Of a stretch of DNA of 64,000 bases, positions 54,458-63,800 are shown piece by piece. Positions within the stretch are counted from its first letter, which is position 1; the number at the start of each line of letters is the position of its first letter. The notes beneath the pieces were generated by a model. That model did no database searches. It was given only the letters and a program-made list of their open reading frames with translations, and had not been told where the DNA came from. The stretch is taken from positions 1,860,001-1,924,000 of the forward strand of contig NZ_CP089211.1 in assembly GCF_021183825.1 (NCBI RefSeq), given 5' to 3'. Source of the stretch: Sinomicrobium kalidii. GTDB taxonomy: Bacteria > Bacteroidota > Bacteroidia > Flavobacteriales > Flavobacteriaceae. A program made the position numbers and the translations under genes.

Positions 54458-56467
54458 ATGGCTACTTTAGATTCCAAAGCACCACAAGGCTCCTTAGCAG
54501 ACAAGTGGACCAATCATAAAAATAACATACGGCTGGTCAACCCCGCCAATAAGCGTAAGATTGATGTTATCGTCGTGGGAACCGGTCTTGCCGGAGGATC
54601 GGCCGCGGCTACGCTGGCTGAATTGGGATATAACGTAAAAGCTTTTTGTTACCAGGATTCTCCCCGTCGTGCACACTCCATCGCAGCACAGGGAGGGATT
54701 AATGCAGCCAAGAATTACCAGGGCGACGGCGATTCCGTCTACCGCCTTTTCTACGATACCATCAAAGGTGGGGACTACCGTTCCCGCGAAGCCAACGTAT
54801 ATCGGCTCGCAGAGGTTTCCGCCAATATCATAGACCAGTGTGTCGCTCAGGGTGTTCCCTTTGCACGGGATTACGGCGGACTCCTGGACAACCGTTCTTT
54901 CGGAGGGGTGCTTGTATCCCGGACTTTCTATGCCAAAGGACAGACCGGACAGCAACTGCTCCTGGGCGCATATTCTGCCATGAACCGCCAGATCGCCAAG
55001 GGTAAGATAGCCATGTACAACCGTCATGAAATGCTGGACGTTGTTCTGGTAGACGGTAAGGCCAGAGGAATTATTGCCAGGAACCTGATCACCGGTGAGA
55101 TCGAGAGACATTCGGCACATGCTGTTGTTATCGCCTCCGGAGGATACGGCAATGTTTTTTTCCTCTCCACCAATGCAATGGGATCGAATGCCACTGCGGC
55201 ATGGAAAATACACAAGCGGGGGGCCTATTTTGCCAACCCTTGTTACACACAGATCCACCCCACCTGCATCCCCGTTCACGGTGAGCAGCAGTCCAAACTC
55301 ACCCTGATGTCGGAATCCCTGCGTAATGACGGCCGCATCTGGGTACCCAAAAAACTGGAAGATGCACAAGCCGTACGCGAAGGAAAACTGAAACCTACCG
55401 ATATACCGGAAGAAGACAGGGACTATTACCTGGAAAGACGCTATCCGTCTTTCGGGAACCTCGTGCCCCGGGACGTGGCCTCAAGGGCAGCCAAAGAACG
55501 TTGCGATGCCGGTTACGGTATTATGAATAACAGCACCAAGGAAGGGGTTTTCCTCGACTTTGCCTCGGCTATTGAAAGATACGGAAACGAACAGGCACAC
55601 ATTCAGGGCATTCACAACCCTTCCAAGGAAAAAATAACGGCATTGGGAGAAGAGGTCATCGCTTCCAAATACGGGAACCTCTTTGACATGTACCAACAGA
55701 TCACAGACGATAATCCCTATAAAACCCCCATGAAAATATACCCGGCCGTACACTATACCATGGGAGGTATCTGGGTAGATTACAACCTGATGACCACCGT
55801 TCCCGGCCTGTACTCCATAGGAGAAGCCAATTTCTCCGACCACGGAGCAAACCGTCTCGGGGCTTCAGCACTTATGCAAGGACTGGCAGACGGGTATTTT
55901 GTACTCCCGTATACTATCGGTGACTACCTGGCGGACGATATCCGTACGGGGCCCATACCCACCGATACGCCGGAATTTGATGAAGCCGAAAAAAATGTAA
56001 CCGAAGGCATTCAGCGCCTTATCAATAACAAAGGAAAACATTCCGTAGATTATTTCCACAAAAAGCTGGGCCACATTATGTGGAACAAAGTGGGAATGGC
56101 CAGAAATGCCCGGGGACTGACCGAAGCCATTAAAGAGATCGCCGAACTGCGCGAACAGTTCTGGAAAGAAGTAAACATACCGGGAACTGCGGATGAGTTC
56201 AACCAGGAACTCGAAAAAGCAGGTCGCGTGGCAGATTTCCTGGAACTGGGCGAACTGTTTGCCCGCGACGCCCTCGAAAGGAACGAATCCTGCGGAGGCC
56301 ATTACAGGGAAGAATACCAGACCGAAGAAGGAGAAGCAAGACGCGACGACGAAAACTACACCTACGTAGCAGCCTGGGAATATACAGGAAAGCCCTCAGA
56401 GGCCATCCTGCATAAGGAAGACCTTAAATTTGAGAACGTGGAACTGAAAACCCGTTCCTATAAATAA
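54458..56467 (+). CDS. sdhA: Succinate dehydrogenase flavoprotein subunit
   Basis: A 669-residue FAD-binding subunit. The dinucleotide fold is [23 protein letters not shown]; the FAD-attachment region is [20 protein letters not shown] with the His preceding SIAAQGG as the likely covalent site. Substrate-site motifs are [15 protein letters not shown] and [11 protein letters not shown], and the C-terminal helical domain includes [13 protein letters not shown]. It oxidises succinate to fumarate in the citric acid cycle. The longer form with the insert typical for b558-type enzymes of Bacteroidetes and epsilonproteobacteria fits the adjacent single cytochrome subunit. 112 bp with palindromic repeats separate it from sdhB. 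Confidence 0.96.
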   Translation: MATLDSKAPQGSLADKWTNHKNNIRLVNPANKRKIDVIVVGTGLAGGSAAATLAELGYNVKAFCYQDSPRRAHSIAAQGGINAAKNYQGDGDSVYRLFYDTIKGGDYRSREANVYRLAEVSANIIDQCVAQGVPFARDYGGLLDNRSFGGVLVSRTFYAKGQTGQQLLLGAYSAMNRQIAKGKIAMYNRHEMLDVVLVDGKARGIIARNLITGEIERHSAHAVVIASGGYGNVFFLSTNAMGSNATAAWKIHKRGAYFANPCYTQIHPTCIPVHGEQQSKLTLMSESLRNDGRIWVPKKLEDAQAVREGKLKPTDIPEEDRDYYLERRYPSFGNLVPRDVASRAAKERCDAGYGIMNNSTKEGVFLDFASAIERYGNEQAHIQGIHNPSKEKITALGEEVIASKYGNLFDMYQQITDDNPYKTPMKIYPAVHYTMGGIWVDYNLMTTVPGLYSIGEANFSDHGANRLGASALMQGLADGYFVLPYTIGDYLADDIRTGPIPTDTPEFDEAEKNVTEGIQRLINNKGKHSVDYFHKKLGHIMWNKVGMARNARGLTEAIKEIAELREQFWKEVNIPGTADEFNQELEKAGRVADFLELGELFARDALERNESCGGHYREEYQTEEGEARRDDENYTYVAAWEYTGKPSEAILHKEDLKFENVELKTRSYK

Positions 56468-56481
56468 TAATATAATTGTAA

Positions 56482-56550
56482 AGACGCATGGCCGTGTGTC
56501 TCAACGGGGAAAACGGCCGCGCGTCTCAGCATCTGAGACCTCCGGTCTCA
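56482..56550 (+). repeat. Palindromic repeats between sdhA and sdhB
   Basis: The 112-bp gap inside the operon holds an imperfect palindrome AGACGCATGGCCGTGTGTCT (56482-56501), a related half-copy CGGCCGCGCGTCTC (56514-56527), and a perfect stem TGAGACC-TCC-GGTCTCA (56534-56550). The GACGCxxGGCCGTGxGTC type is familiar as a dispersed intergenic repeat. In an operon it may affect processing or stability of the mRNA. Confidence 0.6.
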
Positions 56551-56579
56551 AAACAGTATAACGCATAACGACATAACAA

Positions 56580-57323
56580 ATGAATCTCACACTAAAAATA
56601 TGGCGCCAGAAGAACGCAAACGTTAAAGGCGGCATGGAAACATACAAGGTAGAGAACATTTCACCGGACAGCTCTTTTCTGGAAATGCTGGACATCCTTA
56701 ATGACCAGCTGATAAACGAAGGAAAAGAACCCGTAGCCTTTGACCATGATTGTCGTGAAGGGATTTGTGGCATGTGTTCGCTCCAGATCAACGGGGAACC
56801 TCATGGTCCCGGCAGGGGCATTACTACCTGCCAGTTGCACATGCGTAAATTCAGGGACGGAGACACCATCTATATAGAACCTTTCCGCGCCAAAGCATTC
56901 CCGGTGATCAAAGACCTGGTTGTAGATCGAACCGCTTTTGACAGGATACAACATGCGGGAGGGTATATTTCTGTAAACACTTCGGGAAATACCCAGGATG
57001 CCAATGCCATTCCTGTTGAAAAGGAGAAAGCAGACAAGGCTTTTGACGCTGCTACCTGTATCGGTTGCGGAGCTTGTGTGGCCGCTTGCAAAAATGCCAG
57101 CGCCATGCTGTTCACCTCAGCAAAGGTATCACAATTCGCCCTGCTTCCCCAGGGACGTATAGAAGCTACGGAACGCGTTCAAAACATGGTAAAACAGATG
57201 GACCTGGAAGGTTTCGGGAACTGTACCAATACCGGTGCATGTGAAATAGAATGCCCGAAAGGGATTTCTCTGGAAAACATTGCCAGGATGAACCGCGAAT
57301 ACCTGAAGGCCAGCGTAAAATAA
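56580..57323 (+). CDS. sdhB: Succinate dehydrogenase iron-sulfur subunit
   Basis: A 247-residue electron-transfer subunit. The N-terminal ferredoxin domain has the [2Fe-2S] ligands in [12 protein letters not shown] and the later single Cys in TTCQLHM. The C-terminal domain carries [15 protein letters not shown] and [15 protein letters not shown] for the [4Fe-4S] and [3Fe-4S] centres. Length and motifs are complete. Last gene of sdhCAB; a strong terminator follows at 57366. Confidence 0.95.
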   Translation: MNLTLKIWRQKNANVKGGMETYKVENISPDSSFLEMLDILNDQLINEGKEPVAFDHDCREGICGMCSLQINGEPHGPGRGITTCQLHMRKFRDGDTIYIEPFRAKAFPVIKDLVVDRTAFDRIQHAGGYISVNTSGNTQDANAIPVEKEKADKAFDAATCIGCGACVAACKNASAMLFTSAKVSQFALLPQGRIEATERVQNMVKQMDLEGFGNCTNTGACEIECPKGISLENIARMNREYLKASVK

Positions 57324-57365
57324 TCCGTAAGGAAAATTATAATTTTCACAGACAATAAATATAAC

Positions 57366-57397
57366 CGGGATAGGCATTGACGCCTGTCCCGTTTTTT
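57366..57397 (+). terminator. Terminator of sdhCAB
   Basis: A 10-bp stem CGGGATAGGC / GCCTGTCCCG (one G-T pair) with a 6-base loop, followed by six T. Lies 42 bp after the sdhB stop, and just before the end of the converging ketoacyl synthase gene. Confidence 0.9.
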
Positions 57398-57410
57398 GTT
57401 TCGGGCTGCC

Positions 57411-58571
57411 TTATTTTCCGGACAACAATACGCTTACCGCATTCCCGCCGAATCCCACGGCATTCACCAGTATCTTTTCAAGTTTCTGCGGTGTTTTTTG
57501 TTTCAATCCGAAAGGTACCGGGATAAATTCCTGATTTCGCAGCATCAGCACAGCCAGTTCCAGACTAAGCATGCCCGAAGCACCGAAACTGTGCCCAATT
57601 TTCCATTTGTTCGTAGTGAGTGCAGGCATGCGATCGCCAAATACCTTCCGTATTGCATTGTATTCAGATAAATCGCCTTTAATGGTCCCCGGCGCGTGCA
57701 TGACGATAGCATCCACCTCTTCCGGTGATACGGTGTCAAGGGCCATTTTCATCGACTTCTGAAAACAATCGGCTTCGGTGGAAATGGAAATATTGTGTTG
57801 CAACACTTCTGTTGCATACCCTATACCCTCAACATAAGCCAGGGCATTGTCTTTTTTTCCTTCTTCCAGACAGGCGACCCCGGCCCCTTCACCCAACACC
57901 ATCGTATTGCTTTTTTTCTCCATATCCAGCGCCCTGCACGGATACCCTTCGGCAGCTTCCCTGGCATATACTTTCAGGGCCTTCATCTGTGCTATGGTAA
58001 AGGGGGTTAAGGGTGCTTCGCTGCCTCCGGTAAGAAACTTGTCGGCCATTCCCGCCCTTATCCAGGCAATGCCGTTGAGCAAAGCGTGTAAAGCAGTGGA
58101 ACAGGTAATGGAGTGCGATATCTGCGGGCCGTCGGTTTGCAGGTCGTGCCCCACCCAGGAAGAAATATTTCCGAGTGTCGTTGTGGGCGAAGCCAGTGTG
58201 CCTGTCTTCCCGCTTTCCAGGAAGTCCCGATGGTACTTTTCAAAAAGGCCCGTCGCCCCCCTGGAAGAGCCAATATTGATCCCGAAAGAGGTCCCTTTTC
58301 CCCAGCCAGCCTGTTCGACTGCATCTCTCGAAGCACAAAGGGCATACAGCACGGAATTATCCAGACTTTTATACTTTATGTCTGATTCCCGGAGTAAAGC
58401 CACTTTCTTTACTTCCACGGGAGACAGTCCGGACACAAATGCTCTGGTTGTCCCGAATTCCCTTTCCGCAATACAGCTTTCGGAATTCAGGTAGTTTCCC
58501 CATACTGAAGCGGAATTGATTCCAAGCGGGGAAACGGATGATATTGCCGTAATGGAAACAGGTTTTTGCAC
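57411..58571 (-). CDS. Beta-ketoacyl-acyl carrier protein synthase, FabF-like (orphan)
   Basis: A 386-residue condensing enzyme. The Cys-His-His triad is complete: Cys157 in SITCSTALHAL, His292 in VMHAPGTIKGD and His327 in KIGHSFGASG; NAVGFGGNAVSVLL ends the fold. It carbon-carbon couples malonyl-ACP to an acyl chain. It is not in a fatty acid synthesis operon and is more divergent than housekeeping FabF (MHAPGT replaces the usual NAHGTST). Bacteroidetes often keep such a synthase near biotin genes, and bioA and bioD lie 2.4-5 kb away, so a role in pimeloyl chain assembly or a special lipid is possible. A -7 element TACCTTTG (58585-58592, minus) precedes it. Confidence 0.85.
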   Translation of the reverse strand: MQKPVSITAISSVSPLGINSASVWGNYLNSESCIAEREFGTTRAFVSGLSPVEVKKVALLRESDIKYKSLDNSVLYALCASRDAVEQAGWGKGTSFGINIGSSRGATGLFEKYHRDFLESGKTGTLASPTTTLGNISSWVGHDLQTDGPQISHSITCSTALHALLNGIAWIRAGMADKFLTGGSEAPLTPFTIAQMKALKVYAREAAEGYPCRALDMEKKSNTMVLGEGAGVACLEEGKKDNALAYVEGIGYATEVLQHNISISTEADCFQKSMKMALDTVSPEEVDAIVMHAPGTIKGDLSEYNAIRKVFGDRMPALTTNKWKIGHSFGASGMLSLELAVLMLRNQEFIPVPFGLKQKTPQKLEKILVNAVGFGGNAVSVLLSGK

Positions 58572-58584
58572 AGCTTTTTGCCTC

Positions 58585-58592
58585 CAAAGGTA
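58585..58592 (-). promoter_or_regulatory. Possible -7 promoter element of the ketoacyl synthase gene
   Basis: Minus-strand TACCTTTG matches TAnnTTTG exactly, 13 bases before the start codon. No clear -33 element; it lies within the short gap after the SET-domain gene, so this may be an internal promoter or chance. Confidence 0.3.
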
Positions 58593-58597
58593 AGCAT

Positions 58598-59191
58598 TTA
58601 TTTTCCCCGGCCAGGGAAGTAACAGGACAATATGGATTCCAGCTCTTCCTTCCCTTTGTGTATGTTTTTTATCTTTTTCAGTGTTTCTTCCGGAAGTATT
58701 TCACGCAACGGCTGGTCCACTTCAAGGATATGGTTGAACGCTTCGGCAATTAACCTGTCCCACTTCCCGTGATATTTCAGAAGATCGTCGGGATACACAA
58801 CCTGCCTTTTCGTGCCTTCATGAACAGCGCGAAAGGGTCTGGATATATTCAGGTATCCGTAGTCGTCTGTCAATTGTTCGCCCGGGTAGATGTCCCTTAT
58901 GGCAATTTCAAAGTCATAGGGCGTAGTAAGACAGTTACTTTTAAAACTGTGGTTCACATATTTCCCGTGGTCCCAGCAAAGGACATGGTCGCCCTTGTTA
59001 TTCCGGAAGGTATAAATATCGAGAATGTCTTTGTAAAAATCGCCCATTTTTTCGATCTGAGCGGAAGTGAGCACAATGTCCAGTTCGTCCTGGACCCAGG
59101 TAATCGTCCCTTTGGGAATGAGTTGTGTAGCCACAACGCCGTAACCCATTTCACCGGAAATGAATTGCAGCTCGGTATGCGGATGGATCAT
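58598..59191 (-). CDS. SET-domain protein
   Basis: A 197-residue protein with a stand-alone SET domain (about 5-120): GEMGYGVVATQLIPKGTITW, the key KYVNHSFKSNC and YDFEIAIRDIYPGEQLTDDYGYL motifs. These are the parts that bind S-adenosylmethionine and the target lysine (NHS and DDYG). A helical C-terminal tail (120-197) follows; the pre- and post-SET zinc sites of histone methyltransferases are absent. Bacterial SET proteins of this size are common in Bacteroidetes and their substrates are mostly unknown. It starts at ATG 59191 and lies 26 bp upstream of the ketoacyl synthase gene on the same strand. Confidence 0.85.
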   Translation of the reverse strand: MIHPHTELQFISGEMGYGVVATQLIPKGTITWVQDELDIVLTSAQIEKMGDFYKDILDIYTFRNNKGDHVLCWDHGKYVNHSFKSNCLTTPYDFEIAIRDIYPGEQLTDDYGYLNISRPFRAVHEGTKRQVVYPDDLLKYHGKWDRLIAEAFNHILEVDQPLREILPEETLKKIKNIHKGKEELESILSCYFPGRGK

Positions 59192-59313
59192 CTATGTTAT
59201 GAAAATCATATTACGAATGTAGCACATTTTTTCATTCGTTTTTACCCTCCTGCTTTAAAATTTCCAAGGTCACTTTTCATCTTGTTTCCCGCTGACTCGC
59301 CCCTTCGTATGAC

Positions 59314-60201
59314 TTATTTCCCGTCCAGAAAATCCCGGATAAGGTCTGCCATAAGATGCGGGTGTTCCTCCAGTACAAAATGCCCGCCATCCAGCAGGTG
59401 CAACTGCGCTTTTTCCAGGTCTTTCAAATAAGCTTTTGCCCCCGCTGCAATAAAAATACTGTCATTTTTTCCCCAGAGTATGAGCGCAGGAGGTTGTTGT
59501 TTCCTGAAATAGGCCTGCCACTCCGGGTATTTCTTAAAATTGGAAGGATAATTCGCCATGAGCTGTCTCTGTATTTCCTTCCGGCCTTCCTGTTCCACAA
59601 AAATGTGATCCAGCAGGTAGGCGTCGGGGCTTATCCTCGAAGTATCGGGAACACCATTCAGGTATTGCTGCCTGATACCCTCATAAGAGATCATCCTGTC
59701 AATGGCGGCATTCAGCTTTATTTTGTCCCCGGAATACTGAACAGCATTCAGTTCCAGCACTCCCCTTCCGAACCCTTCCGTATAGGCATTGGCATTCTGA
59801 ATAATGAACGAAGCAAATAATTCCGGTCGCCTTACCGCTATCCTGAAACCGACAGGGCCGCCGTAATCCTGCATATACAGGTTGATGGAGGTTAAACCGA
59901 GTTTATCGGTAAAACGTTCCATGATTTCAGACAGTTGTTCAAAAGTATAGGCAAACGTATCCGGTGACGGGCTGTCACTTCGCCCGAAGCCGGGATAATC
60001 GGGTGCAACGACATGGTATTTGTCCGCAAGCAAGGGGATCAGGTGGCGAAACATATGTGATGAAGTCGGGAAACCGTGAAGCAGAAGAACGGACGGAGCC
60101 CCGGGATTCCCGGCCTCCCGGTAAAAAATATGCACTCCGTCTACCTCCACAGTCCTGTAAAAGGTGTGTACATGTGCTTTTGAATTTTGTTTTGTTTTCA
60201 T
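59314..60201 (-). CDS. Alpha/beta hydrolase, haloalkane dehalogenase-like
   Basis: A 295-residue hydrolase. The frame is open to 60300, but ATG at 60201 is the reasonable start because the upstream part overlaps the TetR gene and its operator. Motifs: oxyanion LLHGFPTSSHMFR, YPGFGRSD, nucleophile elbow LYMQDYGGPVGF with Asp112 in place of Ser, and His274 in DGGHFVLEEH. An Asp nucleophile is typical of haloalkane dehalogenases and epoxide hydrolases. Substrate unknown. It is probably controlled by the TetR repressor encoded immediately upstream. Confidence 0.88.
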   Translation of the reverse strand: MKTKQNSKAHVHTFYRTVEVDGVHIFYREAGNPGAPSVLLLHGFPTSSHMFRHLIPLLADKYHVVAPDYPGFGRSDSPSPDTFAYTFEQLSEIMERFTDKLGLTSINLYMQDYGGPVGFRIAVRRPELFASFIIQNANAYTEGFGRGVLELNAVQYSGDKIKLNAAIDRMISYEGIRQQYLNGVPDTSRISPDAYLLDHIFVEQEGRKEIQRQLMANYPSNFKKYPEWQAYFRKQQPPALILWGKNDSIFIAAGAKAYLKDLEKAQLHLLDGGHFVLEEHPHLMADLIRDFLDGK

Positions 60202-60237
60202 ATCATAACATTTTATTGATTTTAAACGAATTATTAT

Positions 60238-60253
60238 TGTACCATTTGGTACA
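60238..60253. promoter_or_regulatory. Putative TetR operator 1 (upstream of the hydrolase)
   Basis: TGTACCATTTGGTACA, perfect 7-bp arms with a 2-bp centre, in the 70-bp gap between the TetR gene and the hydrolase. A near copy is found in front of the TetR gene. Confidence 0.65.
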
Positions 60254-60271
60254 TAAATGAATAAAAAAAAA

Positions 60272-60856
60272 TCAGTCAAGTACCCTGAGTTGCCATTCAA
60301 TCAACGCCCTTAACCGTTTTGAATCCGGGTACATCTTTCGTGTTACATTAAGTCCGTTCCATATGGTCACGAGATATCCGGCCAGGACTTTCGGATCAGC
60401 TTCCGGCTTTAACTTTCCCTCTTTCCGGGCCTCCTGCAACACCTCAAAAAGCACCTGCTCAAATTCCTTCAGCAACCGTGCCGCGCGCAAGGCCAGTCCC
60501 TGCTCCAGCGTGTACAACTCGGTTACCGTATTGGCCAGCAGGCAGCCCATTTCGTGTTCGTCGCTATCACTTTCGGCAATTTTCAGGAAGAGCGACCGTA
60601 TTTCGCCTATTTTATCCGGGCTTTTCGCCAGGTCTTCCCTGAGTTGCTTCATCCTCATATCACTGAATTCCTTCATGGCTTTTTCAAAAAGCTCTTTCTT
60701 TCCACCGGGAAACGCGTGGTAAAAACTCCCCTTCCCGATACCCATCACCTGTAATAATTCCTCCGTAGAAGCTCCCTCATAACCAATGGCACGGAAAAGA
60801 CCTATGGTCTTCCGTACCGCTTCTTGTTCATCATATATTTTTCGTCTTCCTCTCAT
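60272..60856 (-). CDS. TetR-family transcriptional repressor
   Basis: A 194-residue regulator with an N-terminal helix-turn-helix (about 8-55: AVRKTIGLFRAIGYEGASTE then ELLQVMGIGKGSFYHAFPGG), followed by a helical ligand-binding domain of the TetR_C_6-like type (MGCLLANTVTELY; LVTIWNGLNVTRKMYPDS). In this subgroup (YxFxxK... FYHAF) repressors often sense small reactive or hydrophobic compounds. It is followed by the hydrolase 70 bp away, and matching palindromes precede both genes, indicating autoregulation and control of the hydrolase. Confidence 0.92.
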   Translation of the reverse strand: MRGRRKIYDEQEAVRKTIGLFRAIGYEGASTEELLQVMGIGKGSFYHAFPGGKKELFEKAMKEFSDMRMKQLREDLAKSPDKIGEIRSLFLKIAESDSDEHEMGCLLANTVTELYTLEQGLALRAARLLKEFEQVLFEVLQEARKEGKLKPEADPKVLAGYLVTIWNGLNVTRKMYPDSKRLRALIEWQLRVLD

Positions 60857-60859
60857 TTG

Positions 60860-60881
60860 TGTACCAATTAGTACAAATATA
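60860..60881 (-). promoter_or_regulatory. TetR operator 2 overlapping the -7 element of the TetR gene
   Basis: TGTACCAATTAGTACA (60860-60875) differs from operator 1 in few bases. It overlaps by two bases a minus-strand TATATTTG (60874-60881), an exact TAnnTTTG match, so repressor binding would block the gene's own promoter. Confidence 0.6.
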
Positions 60882-60971
60882 CGACAATTTATTTCTCTCC
60901 TAACATTCCGGGTTTATTTTCTGTTGAATTACAAAAGCTAAGCTGCCCGGGAAAGTGCCCGGACAACGTCC

Positions 60972-62243
60972 TTACACCACCTCGTTCAATGCCTTTTCTA
61001 TGGTATCGTAAACGGTTTTTAGCTGTGCATCCGAAATCACATAAGGAGCGAGAATGTAAACCGTGCTGCCCAGGGGGCGCAAAAACACCCCGTTATCCAT
61101 AAAAAAACCGAAAAGCTTATCCCTCAGGTTCCCGTAGCGTTCCATTTGCACATTGAGGTCCATCGCATAAATAACTCCGAGCTGCCTGGTGGACGCCACC
61201 TTGGGATGATTACGTATCTTTTCATCAAATTCCCGGTGCGATGCCGTCACTCTTTCTATATGCTGCTGCATTTCTTCAGACCGCAGCAGTTCGATACCCG
61301 CCAGGGCAACGGAACAGGCAACGGGATTCGCCGAATACGTATGCCCGTGAAACAACCCCTTGGATATGTCATCGCTGTAAAAGGCATCGTACACCTTTTG
61401 GGTACAACTGGTAATGGCCATGGGTAACATCCCCGCGGTCAATGCTTTTGACATACTGATGATATCCGGCTTGTTCGCCATATATTCCGAAGCAAAATTC
61501 CTGCCCGTTTTCCCGAAGCCCGTCATTACCTCGTCTGCAATAGTGATGACATCATTGTCCTTACAAATGCCGATCAGTGCGTTCAACCCTTCCGCATCGA
61601 ACATCTTCATTGCCGCCGCACCCTGTACCAGCGGTTCATAGATAAACCCGGCCACATTGCCCTTGCCTACAATTTCCAGGAGCCTGTTTTTCACTTCCCC
61701 GTTATTATCCCCTTTCGGTACCGGAATCCGCTCCACCGTAAGGAAAAATTCTTCAAACGGGCCATTGTAAACCGACAATCCCGAAACCGACATCGCTCCG
61801 AAGGTATCTCCATGAAACCCTTCTTCAAAAGCGACCAGGATATTTCTTTTCTTTCCGCGGTTAAAATGATACTGCAACGCCATTTTTATGGCAACATCAG
61901 ATGCAGTCGATCCGTTGTCAGAAAAAAACAGTTTTTGCTGGTTCCCGGGCAATATTCCCATCAGGGCTTCAGACAGTTCCACGGCCGCATCATGCGTAAA
62001 ACCGCTGAACACCACCTGGTCCAGCCGCTGCATCCGTGCATGGGCTTTCCGTACAATATAATCGTTGCAATGGCCATACATGCAGGTATACCAGGAAGCA
62101 ATACCGTCTATATATTCCTTTCCGTCTTCGTCATACAACACTGCGCCCTTTGCCCGGGTAATGGCTATGGTGTCGGGATGTAACTTGTGTTGTGTCAGGG
62201 GGTGCCAAAGATGTTTTTTGTCACGTTCCGAAATATTTTTCAT
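60972..62243 (-). CDS. bioA: Adenosylmethionine-8-amino-7-oxononanoate aminotransferase
   Basis: A 423-residue class-III aminotransferase that makes 7,8-diaminononanoate in biotin synthesis, with S-adenosylmethionine as amino donor. Motifs: WHPLTQHK, IDGIASWYTCMYGH, FSDNGSTASDVAIKMALQY, AFEEGFHGDTFGAMSVSG, ADEVMTGFGKTG with Asp237, and the pyridoxal phosphate Lys266 in SMSKALTAGML. The W-xx-x-GH at the start of the family distinguishes BioA from other class-III enzymes. The 3' end of bioD lies 1.5 kb upstream on the same strand, with a glycosyltransferase gene in between on the other. Confidence 0.95.
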   Translation of the reverse strand: MKNISERDKKHLWHPLTQHKLHPDTIAITRAKGAVLYDEDGKEYIDGIASWYTCMYGHCNDYIVRKAHARMQRLDQVVFSGFTHDAAVELSEALMGILPGNQQKLFFSDNGSTASDVAIKMALQYHFNRGKKRNILVAFEEGFHGDTFGAMSVSGLSVYNGPFEEFFLTVERIPVPKGDNNGEVKNRLLEIVGKGNVAGFIYEPLVQGAAAMKMFDAEGLNALIGICKDNDVITIADEVMTGFGKTGRNFASEYMANKPDIISMSKALTAGMLPMAITSCTQKVYDAFYSDDISKGLFHGHTYSANPVACSVALAGIELLRSEEMQQHIERVTASHREFDEKIRNHPKVASTRQLGVIYAMDLNVQMERYGNLRDKLFGFFMDNGVFLRPLGSTVYILAPYVISDAQLKTVYDTIEKALNEVV

Positions 62244-62303
62244 GGGGAGCCGTTATTTATTATATCTTGCAAAGATGAGAATTGTAGCTAAACCTGACTA
62301 ACA

Positions 62304-63800
62304 TTGAACCTATTTAAACAGGGGATTAACATAAATTATTCCCCATTAAAAATTTACCAGGTTTTCCTGGTGTTTTTGGTTGTGGCCCTCTTTATCCGCT
62401 TCCCTTTTTTCTTCAGGGATTACATAGACCGGGATGAGAGTACATTTATCCTCATGGGACAGTCATGGGCAGAAGGGCACCTGCCTTATACTACGTTGTG
62501 GGACCTGAAGCCACCGCTCGCTTTTCTTTTTTTTGCAGCCGTCATTACAATTTTCGGAAAGAGTTTTATAGCCATACGGCTGGCCGGTACCATTGCCATT
62601 GCCGTTACTTCGTTGTACCTGTTTAAGATAGGCGACCGCCTGGCCGGAAGAAAAGCAGGGTTCTGGTGCGGGATGCTCTACATTTTTTTGTCCAGCCTTT
62701 TCGGCAATGTCCAGGGCGTAATGACCGAGCATCTTTCCATGTTGTTTTTGGTCCCTGCATTCTGGTTTCTTATTAAAGCAACAAACAAGCGCCATATCCT
62801 CTGGGCGGGAATTCTTTTCGGTGCGGCGGCCATGACAAAGCTCAACCTGGCTTATCCCATTCTCTTTATGGGACTGGGCCTGATGTATTTTGAATACCGC
62901 GCCAAAGGCATTTACGCTTCACTGGAAAACGGTTCGCTATACGGTGCGGGTGTTTCCATACCCGTAATTCTCACAGCTATTCCTTATTACCTGGACAACC
63001 TCCTGCTGGTATGGTGGGAATCGGTCATACTTGCTCCGCTGCATTACGACACTCCGGACCCGGCCAATAATATAGATGCCTTTGCCGACCTGCTTCCCTT
63101 TATCGGTATAGCCGCCCTTCTGATCTTTCTCAACAGTAAAAAAAGGTGTTTCCCCAGGTTATGCAGGAATTACACTTACATTTTACTTGCACTTGCGGGC
63201 ACCATGGTCTCCTTTATACAATCGGGCGAAGTGAACAGCCATTACCTTATTCAGCTGTATCCTTTCCTCATATTACCTCTTGTTGTTATTGTAAGCCACA
63301 TGAAATGGTCCTGGAAGTTGGCCTACACACCTTTTGCCGCATTACTATTGATGCTCATCCAGTTTGAACCTTTAAAGGAATACTGTTTTCTCGGTGACCG
63401 GGTACTGCAAGGAAAATCGCTCTATAACGGCGAAGGTATCGAGGTGCCGGAATATATCAGGACACATATCGGTGATGTACAGTCTGCTTTTTTCCTGGAA
63501 AACCATATCGGTTACTGGCTCATCAACGAACATCCTCCCACCAAATCGGTGACCCATCCCTCCAACCTGGACCGGGAACAACTTTATCCGTATTACGACA
63601 ACCCCCGGAAAAACAGCGTTGAAGAATTGCGATACATCTGTTCAGAGGTGAACCCGCAGATTATTGTCACGGAAAGGGGGAAAATTCCTTTTATGAAAGA
63701 CAATTCCCCGGACAACATATATTTCAAGGACATCCTTGCCAAAAAATACCGGTTCGTCAAAAGGATAGGTGAAGCCGAAATATACCGCCGAAAATATTAG
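62304..63800 (+). CDS. GT-C membrane glycosyltransferase (ArnT/PMT-like)
   Basis: A polytopic protein of 498 residues. The N-terminal part has the GT-C acidic motif in the first periplasmic loop, FFRDYIDRDESTFILMGQSW, followed by WDLKPPLAFLFFA and about ten hydrophobic helices. A soluble C-terminal domain of about 130 residues follows (NHIGYWLINEHPPTKSV ... IIVTERGKIPF). Such enzymes move sugars from polyprenyl-phosphate donors to proteins or lipids; the acceptor is not predictable. No ATG fits: the start used is TTG at 62304, 60 bp from the divergent bioA. Its stop overlaps the bioD stop on the opposite strand by a few bases. Confidence 0.8.
   Translation: MNLFKQGININYSPLKIYQVFLVFLVVALFIRFPFFFRDYIDRDESTFILMGQSWAEGHLPYTTLWDLKPPLAFLFFAAVITIFGKSFIAIRLAGTIAIAVTSLYLFKIGDRLAGRKAGFWCGMLYIFLSSLFGNVQGVMTEHLSMLFLVPAFWFLIKATNKRHILWAGILFGAAAMTKLNLAYPILFMGLGLMYFEYRAKGIYASLENGSLYGAGVSIPVILTAIPYYLDNLLLVWWESVILAPLHYDTPDPANNIDAFADLLPFIGIAALLIFLNSKKRCFPRLCRNYTYILLALAGTMVSFIQSGEVNSHYLIQLYPFLILPLVVIVSHMKWSWKLAYTPFAALLLMLIQFEPLKEYCFLGDRVLQGKSLYNGEGIEVPEYIRTHIGDVQSAFFLENHIGYWLINEHPPTKSVTHPSNLDREQLYPYYDNPRKNSVEELRYICSEVNPQIIVTERGKIPFMKDNSPDNIYFKDILAKKYRFVKRIGEAEIYRRKY

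Noticed and set aside
63798..63800. Overlap of the glycosyltransferase and bioD stops taken as a regulatory device
   Set aside because: Convergent genes in compact genomes commonly overlap by a few bases; no further signal supports a function.
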